A stretch of DNA of 27,327 nt from JARIHD01 sp963815935 (GCA_963815935.1 CAWFIL010000003.1:1-27327); one strand, 5' to 3'. Counted from the first letter of the stretch, positions 1-8,419 are shown. Notes: generated by a model from the letters alone, not told the origin. Numbers and translations: made by a program.

Positions 1-1881
1 GGGGCCACCGGGGCCAACATTGGGGTCACTGGCCAGTTGGGTGCCTACCGTAAAGCTCCAGGTATGCGCGCTACCGAGCGTGTTGCCATCTACATCGGCT
101 ATACTACTATCGAGCGTTGCGGTGTATTTCTTACCGTAATCGAACGAGCTCGAGGGCGTAAATATAATCCTAAAATTATTGCTATCGTAACTAACTGCAC
201 CCGTCACTGCCACATTATTGGCATCGACAACGTGTACCGTTGAGCTACTCACCGTTGCAGGGCTCAACGCTCGGTTAAAGCTAGCCCGCACATCAGTAGT
301 ATGCAAAATGCCGTACGCGCCCGCACTAGGTTGCGTAGTGTCGACTTTTAGCGGGTATACCGTTGCCTGGTAGGGCGAAAAGACAGCGTCTACCCAGTAG
401 TAATTGCCTGCGGGGCTAGCCGAGCCGGGATAGTTGCCAGCCGTAGCCGAGAAGACTCCATTGCCGTTGCCGCTACCTGTCGCCGCGTTCTGCGATGATC
501 CGGAGGCATACGCCACCAGCATACCGTTGCCAATGTTGGAAGTATTTCCTCCCGTTGTATAGGTATACACACCATCGCTACTGGTATACGAGAGAACATA
601 CACGCTGCCCTGCTGCACCGCCAATGGCGTGGAAAGTTTTTGCTCCTGCCAGCCATAGTCCGACTCGTTGTTAAACGTTACCGTCGCCAGACTGGTACCC
701 GTCGAGCTCCAGATCGTGCCGGTGTGAGTAGTCTGCGTACTAATAATAGGTTTGTAAAAACGAAGTGCAGAGATATACCCGTTCTCAGCCGGCACTACCT
801 TGACGCCCAGCTCAGTGCCAGTCACATCGTCAATCGTCGAGCCGCCTGCCAACCCCGTCCTATCCTTCAGCGAGCATGGGCAAGTGTCGCTTGCGACCGT
901 GGTGAATGTCCATGAGTAGTCCGTCGCCAAGGCAACGCCCTCTGAATTTGTAGCCACCGTGCCCGTCCCGCCCTTAAGCGTGACGGTATATGTTTGATTC
1001 TTGGCATAACCGTCAGTCGGTATGAAAGAAGCTACCTTGGAAGATAGGTTGTAGCTAACAGTCCCTGACACCGTGTTGTTGGAAGCGTCCTTTACGACCA
1101 TCGTACTTGTGGTGAGTGCCGTCGGGTCCATAGCTTCATCGAAGGTCGCCGTGATAGTCTGCCCGAGGTTTACAGCAGTCGCCGAATTCGTAGGCACGGT
1201 CGACTGTACCGTAGGTGCCGCAGAAGTGGCATTGCCTTGGAACGACACGTCCACCCAATAATTAGTCTTATTAAACGAGCCTGTAGGATACGCACTTGAG
1301 CCACTAGCATCATACACACCTTGCCCGCCATGCCCCAGATTGTCGTATGCTTGCCCGTCAGCGGGTGCGTGCAATGGCGCGTTATCTATTTGGCTGGCAA
1401 AGTAATTGCTCGCGTAGGCGTAGTTACCATCTGCCGCAAACATAGATGCCGTGTATATGGTGTTAGCCGTTACAGCAACTGGGCTCGAAAAGCTTGCATC
1501 CTGCCATCCGGAACCAGTCTCACTCGAGAAAGTTGCAGTAGCCAAAAGCGTACCGTTTTTATCCCATAAGTGTCCGGTATGCGTCCCGCCCATCGCGCCG
1601 GCCTTATAGAAGCGAACACCCGTCACATACCCGTCTATGTCCGATTTAAACTTAAAACCAATCTCGATACCACCGGACTGAAAATCAGTTGATACGCTCG
1701 GGTTAGCAGGAAATACACCACAGGGGCACGGATAGGCACTCGCCGGTTTATCATTATTCATCAAGAAAGCTGTAGGAACAGCTATAGCTAACATAATACC
1801 GAGCACTACAAGCCAGCGAGACCTACCCCTAGATAGATACCGGGCACGAACCACAGAGAACCAGGACTTCTTATGCCTCAC
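1..1881 (-). CDS. Large DUF4082 / bacterial Ig-like surface protein, N-terminal part (3' end outside window)
   Basis: The reading frame is open from GTG at 1881 to the window edge (627 codons). The N-terminus is basic (MRHKKSWFSVVRARYLSRGR) and is followed by a hydrophobic helix at about residues 23-42, so it is secreted or anchored. Then come a DUF4082 module (about 70-206, with GVRFYK, GTHTGHLW, SGWQ), an Ig-like Big_5 module (about 219-329, with ATFDEAMDP and WTFTT), a second DUF4082 module (about 350-497, with ALRFYK and YGWQ) and a second Ig-like module (about 510-614, with VRASFNRALSP and HTWSFTV). DUF4082 modules occur in cell-surface and carbohydrate-associated proteins, so adhesion or host contact is plausible but inferred. 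A TAA lies in frame five codons upstream of the GTG, and no Shine-Dalgarno is visible. A -10 box sits nine bases before the GTG, supporting this start and a near-leaderless mRNA. Confidence 0.85.
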   Translation of the reverse strand, partial: MRHKKSWFSVVRARYLSRGRSRWLVVLGIMLAIAVPTAFLMNNDKPASAYPCPCGVFPANPSVSTDFQSGGIEIGFKFKSDIDGYVTGVRFYKAGAMGGTHTGHLWDKNGTLLATATFSSETGSGWQDASFSSPVAVTANTIYTASMFAADGNYAYASNYFASQIDNAPLHAPADGQAYDNLGHGGQGVYDASGSSAYPTGSFNKTNYWVDVSFQGNATSAAPTVQSTVPTNSATAVNLGQTITATFDEAMDPTALTTSTMVVKDASNNTVSGTVSYNLSSKVASFIPTDGYAKNQTYTVTLKGGTGTVATNSEGVALATDYSWTFTTVASDTCPCSLKDRTGLAGGSTIDDVTGTELGVKVVPAENGYISALRFYKPIISTQTTHTGTIWSSTGTSLATVTFNNESDYGWQEQKLSTPLAVQQGSVYVLSYTSSDGVYTYTTGGNTSNIGNGMLVAYASGSSQNAATGSGNGNGVFSATAGNYPGSASPAGNYYWVDAVFSPYQATVYPLKVDTTQPSAGAYGILHTTDVRASFNRALSPATVSSSTVHVVDANNVAVTGAVSYDSNNFRIIFTPSSSFDYGKKYTATLDSSIADVDGNTLGSAHTWSFTVGTQLASDPNVGPGGP

Positions 1882-1890
1882 GATATGTCT

Positions 1891-1919
1891 ATTTTAACGA
1901 GTACGCCAAGCGAGCACAA
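1891..1919 (-). promoter_or_regulatory. Predicted sigma70-type promoter of the DUF4082 surface protein
   Basis: On the minus strand, TTGTGC (1919-1914) and TAAAAT (1896-1891) are separated by 17 bases. The -10 box ends nine bases before the GTG at 1881, so the expected transcript has a leader of about three bases. It fills most of the gap after the upstream minus-strand gene. Confidence 0.55.
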
Positions 1920-1934
1920 GCCGCTTACGTTTAT

Positions 1935-4028
1935 CTAGTAAGGATTCGTTGGGGGCATCATTGGGGGCGGCACCGGAGGTGGGGCGTTAGGGTCAGTATT
2001 CATATCCGGGGCACCTGGGTTTGGTAGGTCGGTTGTTGGCAAGCTAAACTGCGGCATTGGGCTGGGCTGGGGCACAACCGGTGGTTCAACCACCTCAGGT
2101 ACTGGAGGCGTCCATGGTTGTACTGGCTGCTGCGCATCATTACCCATTGGCAGATTAACAGGTTGTGCGTTAAGCGCTTGGATAGGCTCAATGGACGGAG
2201 ACGATGACGATCCAATAGCTTGGGCTACAGCATCACGAGCACTATTAAGATCTGGCGCCGTCTCTTGTTGTGGTGCCACTACATCCGCAGCACCTTGCTG
2301 AGCAGAGATGAGTGGGTCGTCAGCGACAGGAGGCTGGGGTTGTCCGAAGGACGGAGGGGTTACGCCACTAGTGGTGTCATTCTGCGGCGGAGAAACCGAA
2401 AAGTTGCTTGGGTCAAAGGCTGTCGACGGCTGGGCTGGAGCATCGGACGAAAGTGGCGGCAGCATTGCTTCGCCCGGAGTGGAACTTACAGGATCTGTAC
2501 TACCGGCTGGGGTTTGATCGAGGTGAGTACTGTGAACATCGCGCTCGATGTCGGATAGTGTACGGTCGACCCCGGGCAATTGCCCATCAGCGGCGGGTAG
2601 TTGATCTACTGGCGCTGGGCTAACAATGGTTGGCTGAGGCTGCATGGTAATTGCCGGGGCCGTAGGTTGGCCCGTGCCGACCAAAAAGCTATCGGATGGC
2701 GCAGCACCACCTGAAGGTGATTCGTCATCGTCGCTGTTTGTAGGAGGCATAACCGTCTGCCCTATCGATGGGGCCGATGGCATTTGGTCAAGTTGCGGCA
2801 AGCCACCAGTCTCCTGAGCTTCACCCAGACCCGGCGCCGCAGATGCGGTCAATTGACCACCAAGCGTTGGGGGTTCCAGGACCATCTTGGGCCCTTCGCT
2901 GTGACGAATAATCGTTGGGGGTTGGCTGGGCGCCTTAGGAGGGAGCATGTCTTCGAGTGGGCTTAGCGAGCCATGCTCGTCAATATGAATTTGTGGCGCT
3001 ACTGGCTCTCGTTTCTCTTCGATGGCGGGGGGTTGTGGCAGAGCGACCGACTCCTGCGGCGGCTCTTCGGCCTGGGGCATACTGGATACGGCCTGCTCTT
3101 CGGACCCCATCTTGGCTTGTTCCCCCTCTTCTGGGGCCTGATTCTCTTGCCCACCAGAGGACTTGTCATCATGCGAAATCTCTAAGGTGCCGTCGTCTGG
3201 CTTTTTAGCTGCATCTTCAGGCAGCTTCGAGGCGCCCTCGTCCTGGGCGGCGATTGGTGCCGATGGAGGCGGAGGCGGAGGCGCTACTGGCTCTTCAAGC
3301 TTCGTAGCGACAAGCTGCTGATTAGCGCCAGCTGCCATTAATTCAGCACTAATACTCATGGTTTGCGGTGAAGTTTGTGCGTTACTAAAACGCTCGGTCT
3401 CGGCAACAATACCAGTCAGCAAAGCGGTCGATATCTGCCCGTCAATAAGCTTTTTATCAAGCATATCGACAAGCTGCACGCCAAGCTCACTCAAGCTACT
3501 CGCAGCTGGGTCAAGCCAGTTGAGACTGCCCAGTTCTCCACCCGGCTTCACGTTGATCGTTACAACCGTAGCATCATGCAGAATACGGCCATGACTTGTG
3601 ATAGCCTGGTCCAGGTCGGCTTGATTATGGACACCCAGCGCAAGCACAACGTCTACATTAAAGTCGCCCTGGCTGAACTCAAGGTCTTTTTCGCTAATTG
3701 AGGTGCGATACGGTGTGATAAAAATTTTAACGACACGGTCTTCTACTTTGTAGCGGAGCTTGTCTGCCTTAGACTTGTCGAGCGCAATAATAAAATCGCG
3801 GAGTGAGTCGGTATTCTTCTCGATAGTTTTTTCGGGCTGCAGAAACTCAATAGTCGACGGTACAGCACCACTAAATACAGCCGTGGCATGCTTGCCCATT
3901 TTGTTGAGGGTTAGCGTTAGCCCGATACAAGCCGCAAGTTGGTCGACAGAGGGGTTGCTGCTAACCGTTACTAGGATGTTGTTCGCTTGCTTGATTCGTT
4001 CAGCTACTTGCTGCTTCTGGCTATCCAT
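1935..4028 (-). CDS. DHH-fold phosphoesterase-like protein, catalytic motif lost, long Pro-rich tail
   Basis: A protein of 697 aa. Residues about 10-240 follow the layout of DHH-family phosphoesterases (NrnA-like): an N-terminal Rossmann-like part with NPSVDQLAACIG where active enzymes have a D-x-D-type motif, then INVKPGGELGSLNWLDP where they have INIDHHxSN, then SSLSELGVQLVDML and TALLTGIVAETERF. The DHH triad position (around residues 160-163) reads VKPG, so the metal site appears lost. From about residue 245 to the end the protein is low complexity, rich in Pro, Gln, Ala and acidic residues, probably disordered, and ends in a run of prolines. No signal peptide or membrane helix is seen. 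I prefer ATG 4028 because the DHH fold begins directly after it. A longer GTG start at 4127 is possible, but its extra 33 residues look unrelated and it abuts the rpsT promoter. Function is unknown; a binding or scaffold role is a guess. Confidence 0.75.
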   Translation of the reverse strand: MDSQKQQVAERIKQANNILVTVSSNPSVDQLAACIGLTLTLNKMGKHATAVFSGAVPSTIEFLQPEKTIEKNTDSLRDFIIALDKSKADKLRYKVEDRVVKIFITPYRTSISEKDLEFSQGDFNVDVVLALGVHNQADLDQAITSHGRILHDATVVTINVKPGGELGSLNWLDPAASSLSELGVQLVDMLDKKLIDGQISTALLTGIVAETERFSNAQTSPQTMSISAELMAAGANQQLVATKLEEPVAPPPPPPSAPIAAQDEGASKLPEDAAKKPDDGTLEISHDDKSSGGQENQAPEEGEQAKMGSEEQAVSSMPQAEEPPQESVALPQPPAIEEKREPVAPQIHIDEHGSLSPLEDMLPPKAPSQPPTIIRHSEGPKMVLEPPTLGGQLTASAAPGLGEAQETGGLPQLDQMPSAPSIGQTVMPPTNSDDDESPSGGAAPSDSFLVGTGQPTAPAITMQPQPTIVSPAPVDQLPAADGQLPGVDRTLSDIERDVHSTHLDQTPAGSTDPVSSTPGEAMLPPLSSDAPAQPSTAFDPSNFSVSPPQNDTTSGVTPPSFGQPQPPVADDPLISAQQGAADVVAPQQETAPDLNSARDAVAQAIGSSSSPSIEPIQALNAQPVNLPMGNDAQQPVQPWTPPVPEVVEPPVVPQPSPMPQFSLPTTDLPNPGAPDMNTDPNAPPPVPPPMMPPTNPY

Positions 4029-4130
4029 ACTTTTTTGTTTTACCTTAAGGTTTGCACTCTTAGGCCAAGCGTACCACATAAGCATAAGCTTGTCGACAAG
4101 ATTTCTATTTGGGAGTAGGCGCCCCACCTC

Positions 4131-4159
4131 TTTACAACCCTTGTTGTGTCCTGTATAGT
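4131..4159 (+). promoter_or_regulatory. Predicted rpsT promoter
   Basis: TTTACA (4131-4136), a 17-base spacer and TATAGT (4154-4159) give a near-consensus sigma70-type promoter. The leader is about 28 bases and holds an AAAGG ribosome-binding site (4181-4185), eight bases before the rpsT ATG. Confidence 0.75.
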
Positions 4160-4193
4160 TTACTTCGACAAATTAACAACAAAGGTATAGATA

Positions 4194-4571
4194 ATGCCAA
4201 TCATCAAGTCTGCAAAAAAGCGCGTTAAGGTCGCCAACAAAGCCGCCGTACGCAACAGTAAAACTAAGCGTTCACTCAAGGGTGCCCTTAAGGCCTTTCA
4301 CCACGCAGTAACTGGCGGCAACAAGGACGCCAAGTCTGCACAGACGAAGGCCCAGAGTGCTATCGACACCGCTGCCAAAAAAGGCGTAATGCACAAGAAC
4401 AAGGCTGCCCGCAAAAAGAGCCAGATCGCCAAAGCTGCAAAGGCCGCTGGCGCGTCCGACAAAGCCCCTGCAAAAAAGGCTGCCACCAAACCGGCAGCCA
4501 AGAAAGTTGCTCCTGTTAAAAAAGCAACTCCGAAGAAGACCGCAGCTAAGAAGACTGCCGCCAAGAAGTAA
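4194..4571 (+). CDS. rpsT: Small ribosomal subunit protein S20 with a histone-like C-terminal extension
   Basis: A protein of 125 aa. Residues 1-86 match bS20, a 16S-rRNA-binding protein of the 30S subunit: MPIIKSAKKRVKVANKAAVR at the start, SKTKRSLKGALKAF, then SAIDTAAKKGVMHKNKAARK. The family is usually about 85-90 aa. Here some 39 residues follow that are almost only Ala, Lys, Pro and Thr (repeats of the KKAATKPAAKK type), like histone H1 or HU tails. The tail may bind rRNA or DNA; this is inference. Start: ATG 4194 with AAAGG eight bases upstream and a clear promoter. Its last 26 bases overlap the end of the convergent metallopeptidase-like gene, and its terminator lies inside that gene. 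Confidence 0.95.
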   Translation: MPIIKSAKKRVKVANKAAVRNSKTKRSLKGALKAFHHAVTGGNKDAKSAQTKAQSAIDTAAKKGVMHKNKAARKKSQIAKAAKAAGASDKAPAKKAATKPAAKKVAPVKKATPKKTAAKKTAAKK

Positions 4572-5787
4572 TTCTCGAAACGAGTTTCGACAAAGCCGTG
4601 GCCCCAAGCATCCGGGACCGCGGCTTTTCATGTTGGTCGCCAAATATTTCAGCCGGGTTGGTTTGCAAGAGCCCTACGGCCTCGGACATAATCCTTGCCC
4701 GAGCTTCTTTAACGTTAGCGTGCGAATCATTGGACATTATCCGATAGAGTCTATTGTCAACATAGTTAGCTACTTTTTCGGTCACGCTCTCTACGGCCCA
4801 CGATTCGTCACGGCGACGGTGCAACTCCTCAGATTCAGGCGTACTTGAGCCACCGCTCGTCCAGGCCAAGCGGTTCAGTTTTGCGGGTATAAAGTCGCTG
4901 CCCACGGTGTTGAGCACATGGATTACTTTACGATCCCAATAATATCCGTCTACATCGCCAGTCTTGTCAGGGTCGATAACATCGGGGTAGTCGCCCCGTT
5001 TAATGCATGAGGCAATATCCTCCACCCCAGCCTCTTTTTCCATACGCGTCAGACCATGCCCGAATGCAAAATGATTAAACTCATGCCCCATGATCTTACG
5101 AACACGTAGCTCCAAGTTCGCTTCGCGTTCCTCAATAGTCACACCAGACCCCTGAATGATCACAACTTCGCCCGTGGCCTCGTAATGATAGCCCTCCTCG
5201 CCCGGCGTATACATATGAGTGGGGTCGCCTACGAATACTTTGAGAGTCTGGGCAGCACTTACTGCCTGCGACGTACCGCGTGGGTGAAATTGTCCGACAG
5301 AGACGCCTTTCTCTAGGGCAGCGATGTAGCTACCGCGTAGTGATTCTACGGTCGGTGATATCACTTCTTGTTGGGCGGCGATATCGTTGAGCTGCCACTC
5401 CAAAAACTCAAACAGCGTTTCATTGTCCACCCCGCCGTCCCCTGCACGCTTTGCATAGTGGTCAAAAGCAGGCGTCTGGTCGGCTGTTGGGCGACGTCTG
5501 GTTTCTATCTCAAAGTCACGCATAATCACATCAAACGGTTCGCGAACATGTGGTTGCGCATGTGTTAGCGCCTGGCGCACAGCCAGCAGATCAGCCCTGA
5601 GGTCGCTTTCGTGAACCTCTGGTCTGGCGCTGGGGTCATCTTGTTCTGCAAACCTGCTATCTCTTGTCAGTAGTCGCTGACTGCGCACAGCAGCATAACC
5701 AAGTGTCGTTGGCAGAACTGGCGGCATTTCCAGTTGATCATCGACAAGTATAGGTAGTGGTTCTTGCGTCGCGGCAATAAGCTGCAT
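4546..5787 (-). CDS. Putative zinc metallopeptidase-like protein (HEFNH motif)
   Basis: A protein of 413 aa that I cannot assign to a named family. The motif HEFNHFAFGHG at residues 235-245 is an HExxH zincin signature with a further His five residues after the second one. The spacing does not match the metzincin HExxHxxGxxH pattern. Downstream stretches such as ESVTEKVANYVDNRLY could supply a Glu ligand, which is speculative. There is no signal peptide or membrane helix, so it is probably cytoplasmic. ATG 5787 has no Shine-Dalgarno, but a good promoter places the transcript start only about four bases upstream. The last codons overlap rpsT by 26 bases on the opposite strand, and the rpsT terminator overlaps the codons of residues 387-398. 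Confidence 0.7.
   Translation of the reverse strand: MQLIAATQEPLPILVDDQLEMPPVLPTTLGYAAVRSQRLLTRDSRFAEQDDPSARPEVHESDLRADLLAVRQALTHAQPHVREPFDVIMRDFEIETRRRPTADQTPAFDHYAKRAGDGGVDNETLFEFLEWQLNDIAAQQEVISPTVESLRGSYIAALEKGVSVGQFHPRGTSQAVSAAQTLKVFVGDPTHMYTPGEEGYHYEATGEVVIIQGSGVTIEEREANLELRVRKIMGHEFNHFAFGHGLTRMEKEAGVEDIASCIKRGDYPDVIDPDKTGDVDGYYWDRKVIHVLNTVGSDFIPAKLNRLAWTSGGSSTPESEELHRRRDESWAVESVTEKVANYVDNRLYRIMSNDSHANVKEARARIMSEAVGLLQTNPAEIFGDQHEKPRSRMLGATALSKLVSRITSWRQSS
4592..4628 (+). terminator. Rho-independent terminator of rpsT
   Basis: A GC-rich hairpin with arms AAAGCCGTGGCCC and GGGACCGCGGCTTT (one G-T pair, one mismatch) ends in TTTT. A smaller TCGAAA/TTTCGA hairpin (4574-4589) precedes it. 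Both lie inside the 3' coding part of the convergent minus-strand gene. Confidence 0.75.
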
Positions 5788-5797
5788 AACGCTTATC

Positions 5798-5826
5798 TTT
5801 ATAGCATAAAATTGCTTAAATTACAA
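5798..5826 (-). promoter_or_regulatory. Predicted promoter of the HEFNH gene
   Basis: On the minus strand TTGTAA (5826-5821), a 17-base spacer and TATAAA (5803-5798). The -10 box ends ten bases before the ATG at 5787, so the predicted leader is only a few bases. Confidence 0.6.
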
Positions 5827-5842
5827 TAAGCTTTCACTTTCG

Positions 5843-6766
5843 CTATCTGTTCAGTAGTGTGAGTAGAAAAAGTTGGAGAGCCTCGTCGGCGTCAATATTA
5901 CTGCGCTTGAGTTGGATATCAAGGTCCAACAAGTCGGCAATCAAACCTTTTATTTGCGCAAGACTAAGGCGGCGGGTTATGCTCTGCGTTTTGCGAATAA
6001 CAAATGGGTTAAGCTTAGCTGTCTTGGCGATCTCGTCTGCATTTCTTGGTAGCCCAGCCTTAACTACCGCCACCACATGCAGTTGCCAAGCCAGCATTGC
6101 CAAGATTGCTTGCGGTTCCACCCTAAGCGCCCGCTGCTCCTTATAAATCTCAAAAGTCTTCTGCGCGTTGCCTGCAAAGGCCGCATCCAGCAATTCAAAC
6201 ACGGTGCTCTGAGGCAAACGTTCTACGAGCAGCTCAATTGTTTGCTTGGTAATAGCGCTATCGTAGGCTATTAATTTGTCCAACTCACTCTGCAGCAGTT
6301 GTTGGTTGGCGCCGATACGGTCGACTAGCAACTTTGCATCGGTCGGCAGCAGGCCGCCCCCCTGCTCCTTTGCGTACTCGGCCGCCCACTTCGCAAGTGC
6401 AAAGCCGTCTAGTTCAGCAAGCTCACGATAATCCGTAGTCTTCTTGAGGAACTTATAGTAAGCACTCCGCTTATCAAGTTTAGGCTCGTAAATAATTAGA
6501 TCTGTTGTGTCGGCCGTTGCCTCTAGCACATCGGCGATAGCCTCGGCAAACAGCTTTTGTTTGCTCGGCTCACGCAGCACAACCAGTTTGCGGTTGCTGA
6601 GGAATGGCATGCTTTGCACACTTTCGCGCATGCGATCGGCTGTAGTTTCCTCGCCGTCAAAGCGCTCAACAGCCATGTCGCCGTGCTCGGCCAAGAAAGC
6701 GTCGACAAGTTTGTCGAGCTCGCGCTTGCGCAGCAAATCATTTGCCCCCGTAATAGTCACTATCAT
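5843..6766 (-). CDS. holA: DNA polymerase III subunit delta
   Basis: A protein of 307 aa, typical for HolA, the clamp-loader subunit that opens the sliding clamp. The N-terminal AAA+-like domain begins MIVTITGANDLLRKRELDKL and contains MPFLSNRKLVVLREPSK, the delta-specific stretch after the first domain. The middle has DAKLLVDRIGANQQLLQSEL, equivalent to the conserved L-x-x-x-G-N-D/N-L-x-x-L-x-x-E-L segment. The C-terminal collar domain ends in LDIQLKRSNIDADEALQLFL, also typical of the family. Start ATG 6766 sits seven bases after a weak -10-like CATACT. It lies 48 bases downstream of the anchored-protein gene on the same strand. Identification is confident from motif order. Confidence 0.93.
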   Translation of the reverse strand: MIVTITGANDLLRKRELDKLVDAFLAEHGDMAVERFDGEETTADRMRESVQSMPFLSNRKLVVLREPSKQKLFAEAIADVLEATADTTDLIIYEPKLDKRSAYYKFLKKTTDYRELAELDGFALAKWAAEYAKEQGGGLLPTDAKLLVDRIGANQQLLQSELDKLIAYDSAITKQTIELLVERLPQSTVFELLDAAFAGNAQKTFEIYKEQRALRVEPQAILAMLAWQLHVVAVVKAGLPRNADEIAKTAKLNPFVIRKTQSITRRLSLAQIKGLIADLLDLDIQLKRSNIDADEALQLFLLTLLNR

Positions 6767-6814
6767 TGCAAGAAGTATGATAGCACGGGCCGGCAGCCTA
6801 AGCTGCTATATCTG

Positions 6815-7474
6815 CTACGAAGTCAGCAGATCGTCGACAAACTGCTGAATCTGCGCATCTGATAGATTGTCGTAATCGGCATGCACAAGACCATCGCGAA
6901 CAGCAGTAAGCGGATCAGTGGCGACTCTATCGCTGGCGTGAATACTCGAACCAGAATCCGTCAGTACATAGCGGTCCTGGCCTTGGGCATCATACACTTC
7001 GGTTGCGGTAACGGCGTCACCGCCATAGCAACGGTTGAGGCGGCCGTCGCCATCTACCCGCCACTGGCCATTTTTGTGCACATAGAGCGTAAAGTTGTCA
7101 CGGGACTGAGGCTGTGAAAAGTTGATCGTACCAGCCTCAATGTTAACGAGATTGAGTGGGCGCTGAGCGTCTGGCTCAATAGCAGGATTAACGATTACCT
7201 CGTGATGCTCAGCGTCAACGAAGACGAAATCGCGGCAAACCCAGGCGGCAACCGCTGTAGCTTTAGGGGGAAGCGAAGGTGCATCAGTATGTGCCTCAAC
7301 CATAGGGCCAGCCGAATAGCTAGGCATAGTATCGATACCAGGTGAATATGATACGCCGTGCTCATTACCGCCACCAAACAGTAGCTCCATTCCAATCAGC
7401 GTAGCAGTAGTCAGGCCAACCGTTGCAGTGATTGGCCACCAATTATATCGCTGATACTTCGGGGTCTTGGGCAT
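6815..7474 (-). CDS. Hypothetical single-helix anchored protein
   Basis: A protein of 219 aa, not recognised. A short basic N-terminus (MPKTPKYQRYNWW) precedes one hydrophobic segment at about residues 13-33, followed by a low-complexity linker (YSPGIDTMPSYSAGP) and a soluble domain with two cysteines (AWVCRDF, LNRCYGG) that may form a disulfide outside the cell. The topology suggests an outward-facing domain on an uncleaved anchor. The same plan recurs at 9529-10095 and 18940-19572. The promoter lies in the 3' end of mutM. Confidence 0.7.
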   Translation of the reverse strand: MPKTPKYQRYNWWPITATVGLTTATLIGMELLFGGGNEHGVSYSPGIDTMPSYSAGPMVEAHTDAPSLPPKATAVAAWVCRDFVFVDAEHHEVIVNPAIEPDAQRPLNLVNIEAGTINFSQPQSRDNFTLYVHKNGQWRVDGDGRLNRCYGGDAVTATEVYDAQGQDRYVLTDSGSSIHASDRVATDPLTAVRDGLVHADYDNLSDAQIQQFVDDLLTS

Positions 7475-7501
7475 GCTCGTCTCGCTTAACTTCTAAGTTA
7501 T

Positions 7502-7530
7502 ACTTTACCATTTATTTGATTATCTGGCAA
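7502..7530 (-). promoter_or_regulatory. Predicted promoter of the 6815-7474 gene
   Basis: On the minus strand TTGCCA (7530-7525), 17 bases, TAAAGT (7507-7502). It overlaps the last codons of mutM (stop at 7512). The predicted leader is about 20 bases with no clear Shine-Dalgarno. Confidence 0.5.
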
Positions 7531-8384
7531 TATGGACACGTGTGCGTCCCTCTGCCTGCGACCTTGGTTTTGATAATGGTATTGCCGCACCTTGGGCACA
7601 ACATACCCTCGCGGCGGAAAACGTTGGCGAAGGCGAGGTAGCTCCCCCGCTTACCTTCAGCATCAACATAATTGCGGTCCGTGGAGCCACCTTTTTCGAT
7701 ACTCAAAGCCAGCACACTACGTAAGGCGTGATACAGGGAGAGGCGTTCAGTTCCGCCAATGTCTCTAACCTTAGTCTCTGGGTGAATTTGAGCCCCCCAT
7801 AGACTTTCGTCGGCATAAATATTACCCACGCCTGCAACTATTGTTTGATCGAGCAGCACTGCTTTTATGCCACTATTGGCGCGACGTTGGAGCCGCTCAC
7901 TAAAGTTGACAGCCGTAAAGTCACTAGATAGAGGCTCGGGGCCAACCTTCATAAAGAAATCCAACGATCCAACCTCGGCAGTGGGCATAAGCCGCACCCA
8001 CCCAAACTTACGCTGATCGTTAAAGAAAAGTTTAGCTCCACCAGTAAAATCAAACGTTACACGTGTCGACCTATCCGGCAGCTTGCCAACCAGACTATGA
8101 TTTGGGTGTCCCGCCCCAAATTTTTGCTGCTTATCGCGATACACAAGCTGTCCTGTCATCTTAAGGTGTATAACAAGCGTGTGGTTTGTGTCTAGATCAA
8201 TTAGTAGCACCTTGGCGCGACGCCGTACGCGTAATATATGCGCACCAACTAAAAAAGCCTGCACATCAGTCGGTGCGTTTGGAAAGCCCTTAGGCCAATC
8301 GTACGATACACTCGCAACCTGCAGCCCTGGCAGCAAGCGTTCCAGGCCAATGCGAACGGTTTCAACTTCGGGGAGCTCTGGCAT
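7512..8384 (-). CDS. mutM: Formamidopyrimidine-DNA glycosylase (Fpg/MutM)
   Basis: A protein of 290 aa that removes oxidised purines such as 8-oxoguanine and cleaves the abasic site. It starts MPELPEVETVRIGLERLLPG: Pro2 is the catalytic nucleophile after Met removal and Glu3 the acid. Conserved Lys lies in RRRAKVLLIDL. The helix-two-turn-helix region contains QTIVAGVGNIYADESLW. The C-terminal zinc finger is C-x2-C-x16-C-x2-C (CPRCGN...CPYCQ) with the DNA-contacting Arg in GRGTHTC. The length is slightly above the E. coli enzyme (269 aa). It follows the 8420-9127 gene after 35 bases and may be cotranscribed with it. A TAGAAT box nine bases upstream of the ATG could also serve it directly. Confidence 0.96.
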   Translation of the reverse strand: MPELPEVETVRIGLERLLPGLQVASVSYDWPKGFPNAPTDVQAFLVGAHILRVRRRAKVLLIDLDTNHTLVIHLKMTGQLVYRDKQQKFGAGHPNHSLVGKLPDRSTRVTFDFTGGAKLFFNDQRKFGWVRLMPTAEVGSLDFFMKVGPEPLSSDFTAVNFSERLQRRANSGIKAVLLDQTIVAGVGNIYADESLWGAQIHPETKVRDIGGTERLSLYHALRSVLALSIEKGGSTDRNYVDAEGKRGSYLAFANVFRREGMLCPRCGNTIIKTKVAGRGTHTCPYCQIIK

Positions 8385-8419
8385 AGTCTCTCTATTCTAA
8401 ACCAAGCCAACGTGCGCGG

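Noticed and set aside
37..1569. Plus-strand open frames across the left end
   Set aside because: They lie opposite the DUF4082/Ig-like gene, which has clear domain motifs; the plus-strand products have no recognisable features.
4028..4127. Longer N-terminus of the DHH-like protein from GTG 4127
   Set aside because: The extra 33 residues show no fold signal, and the start abuts the rpsT promoter; kept only as an alternative.
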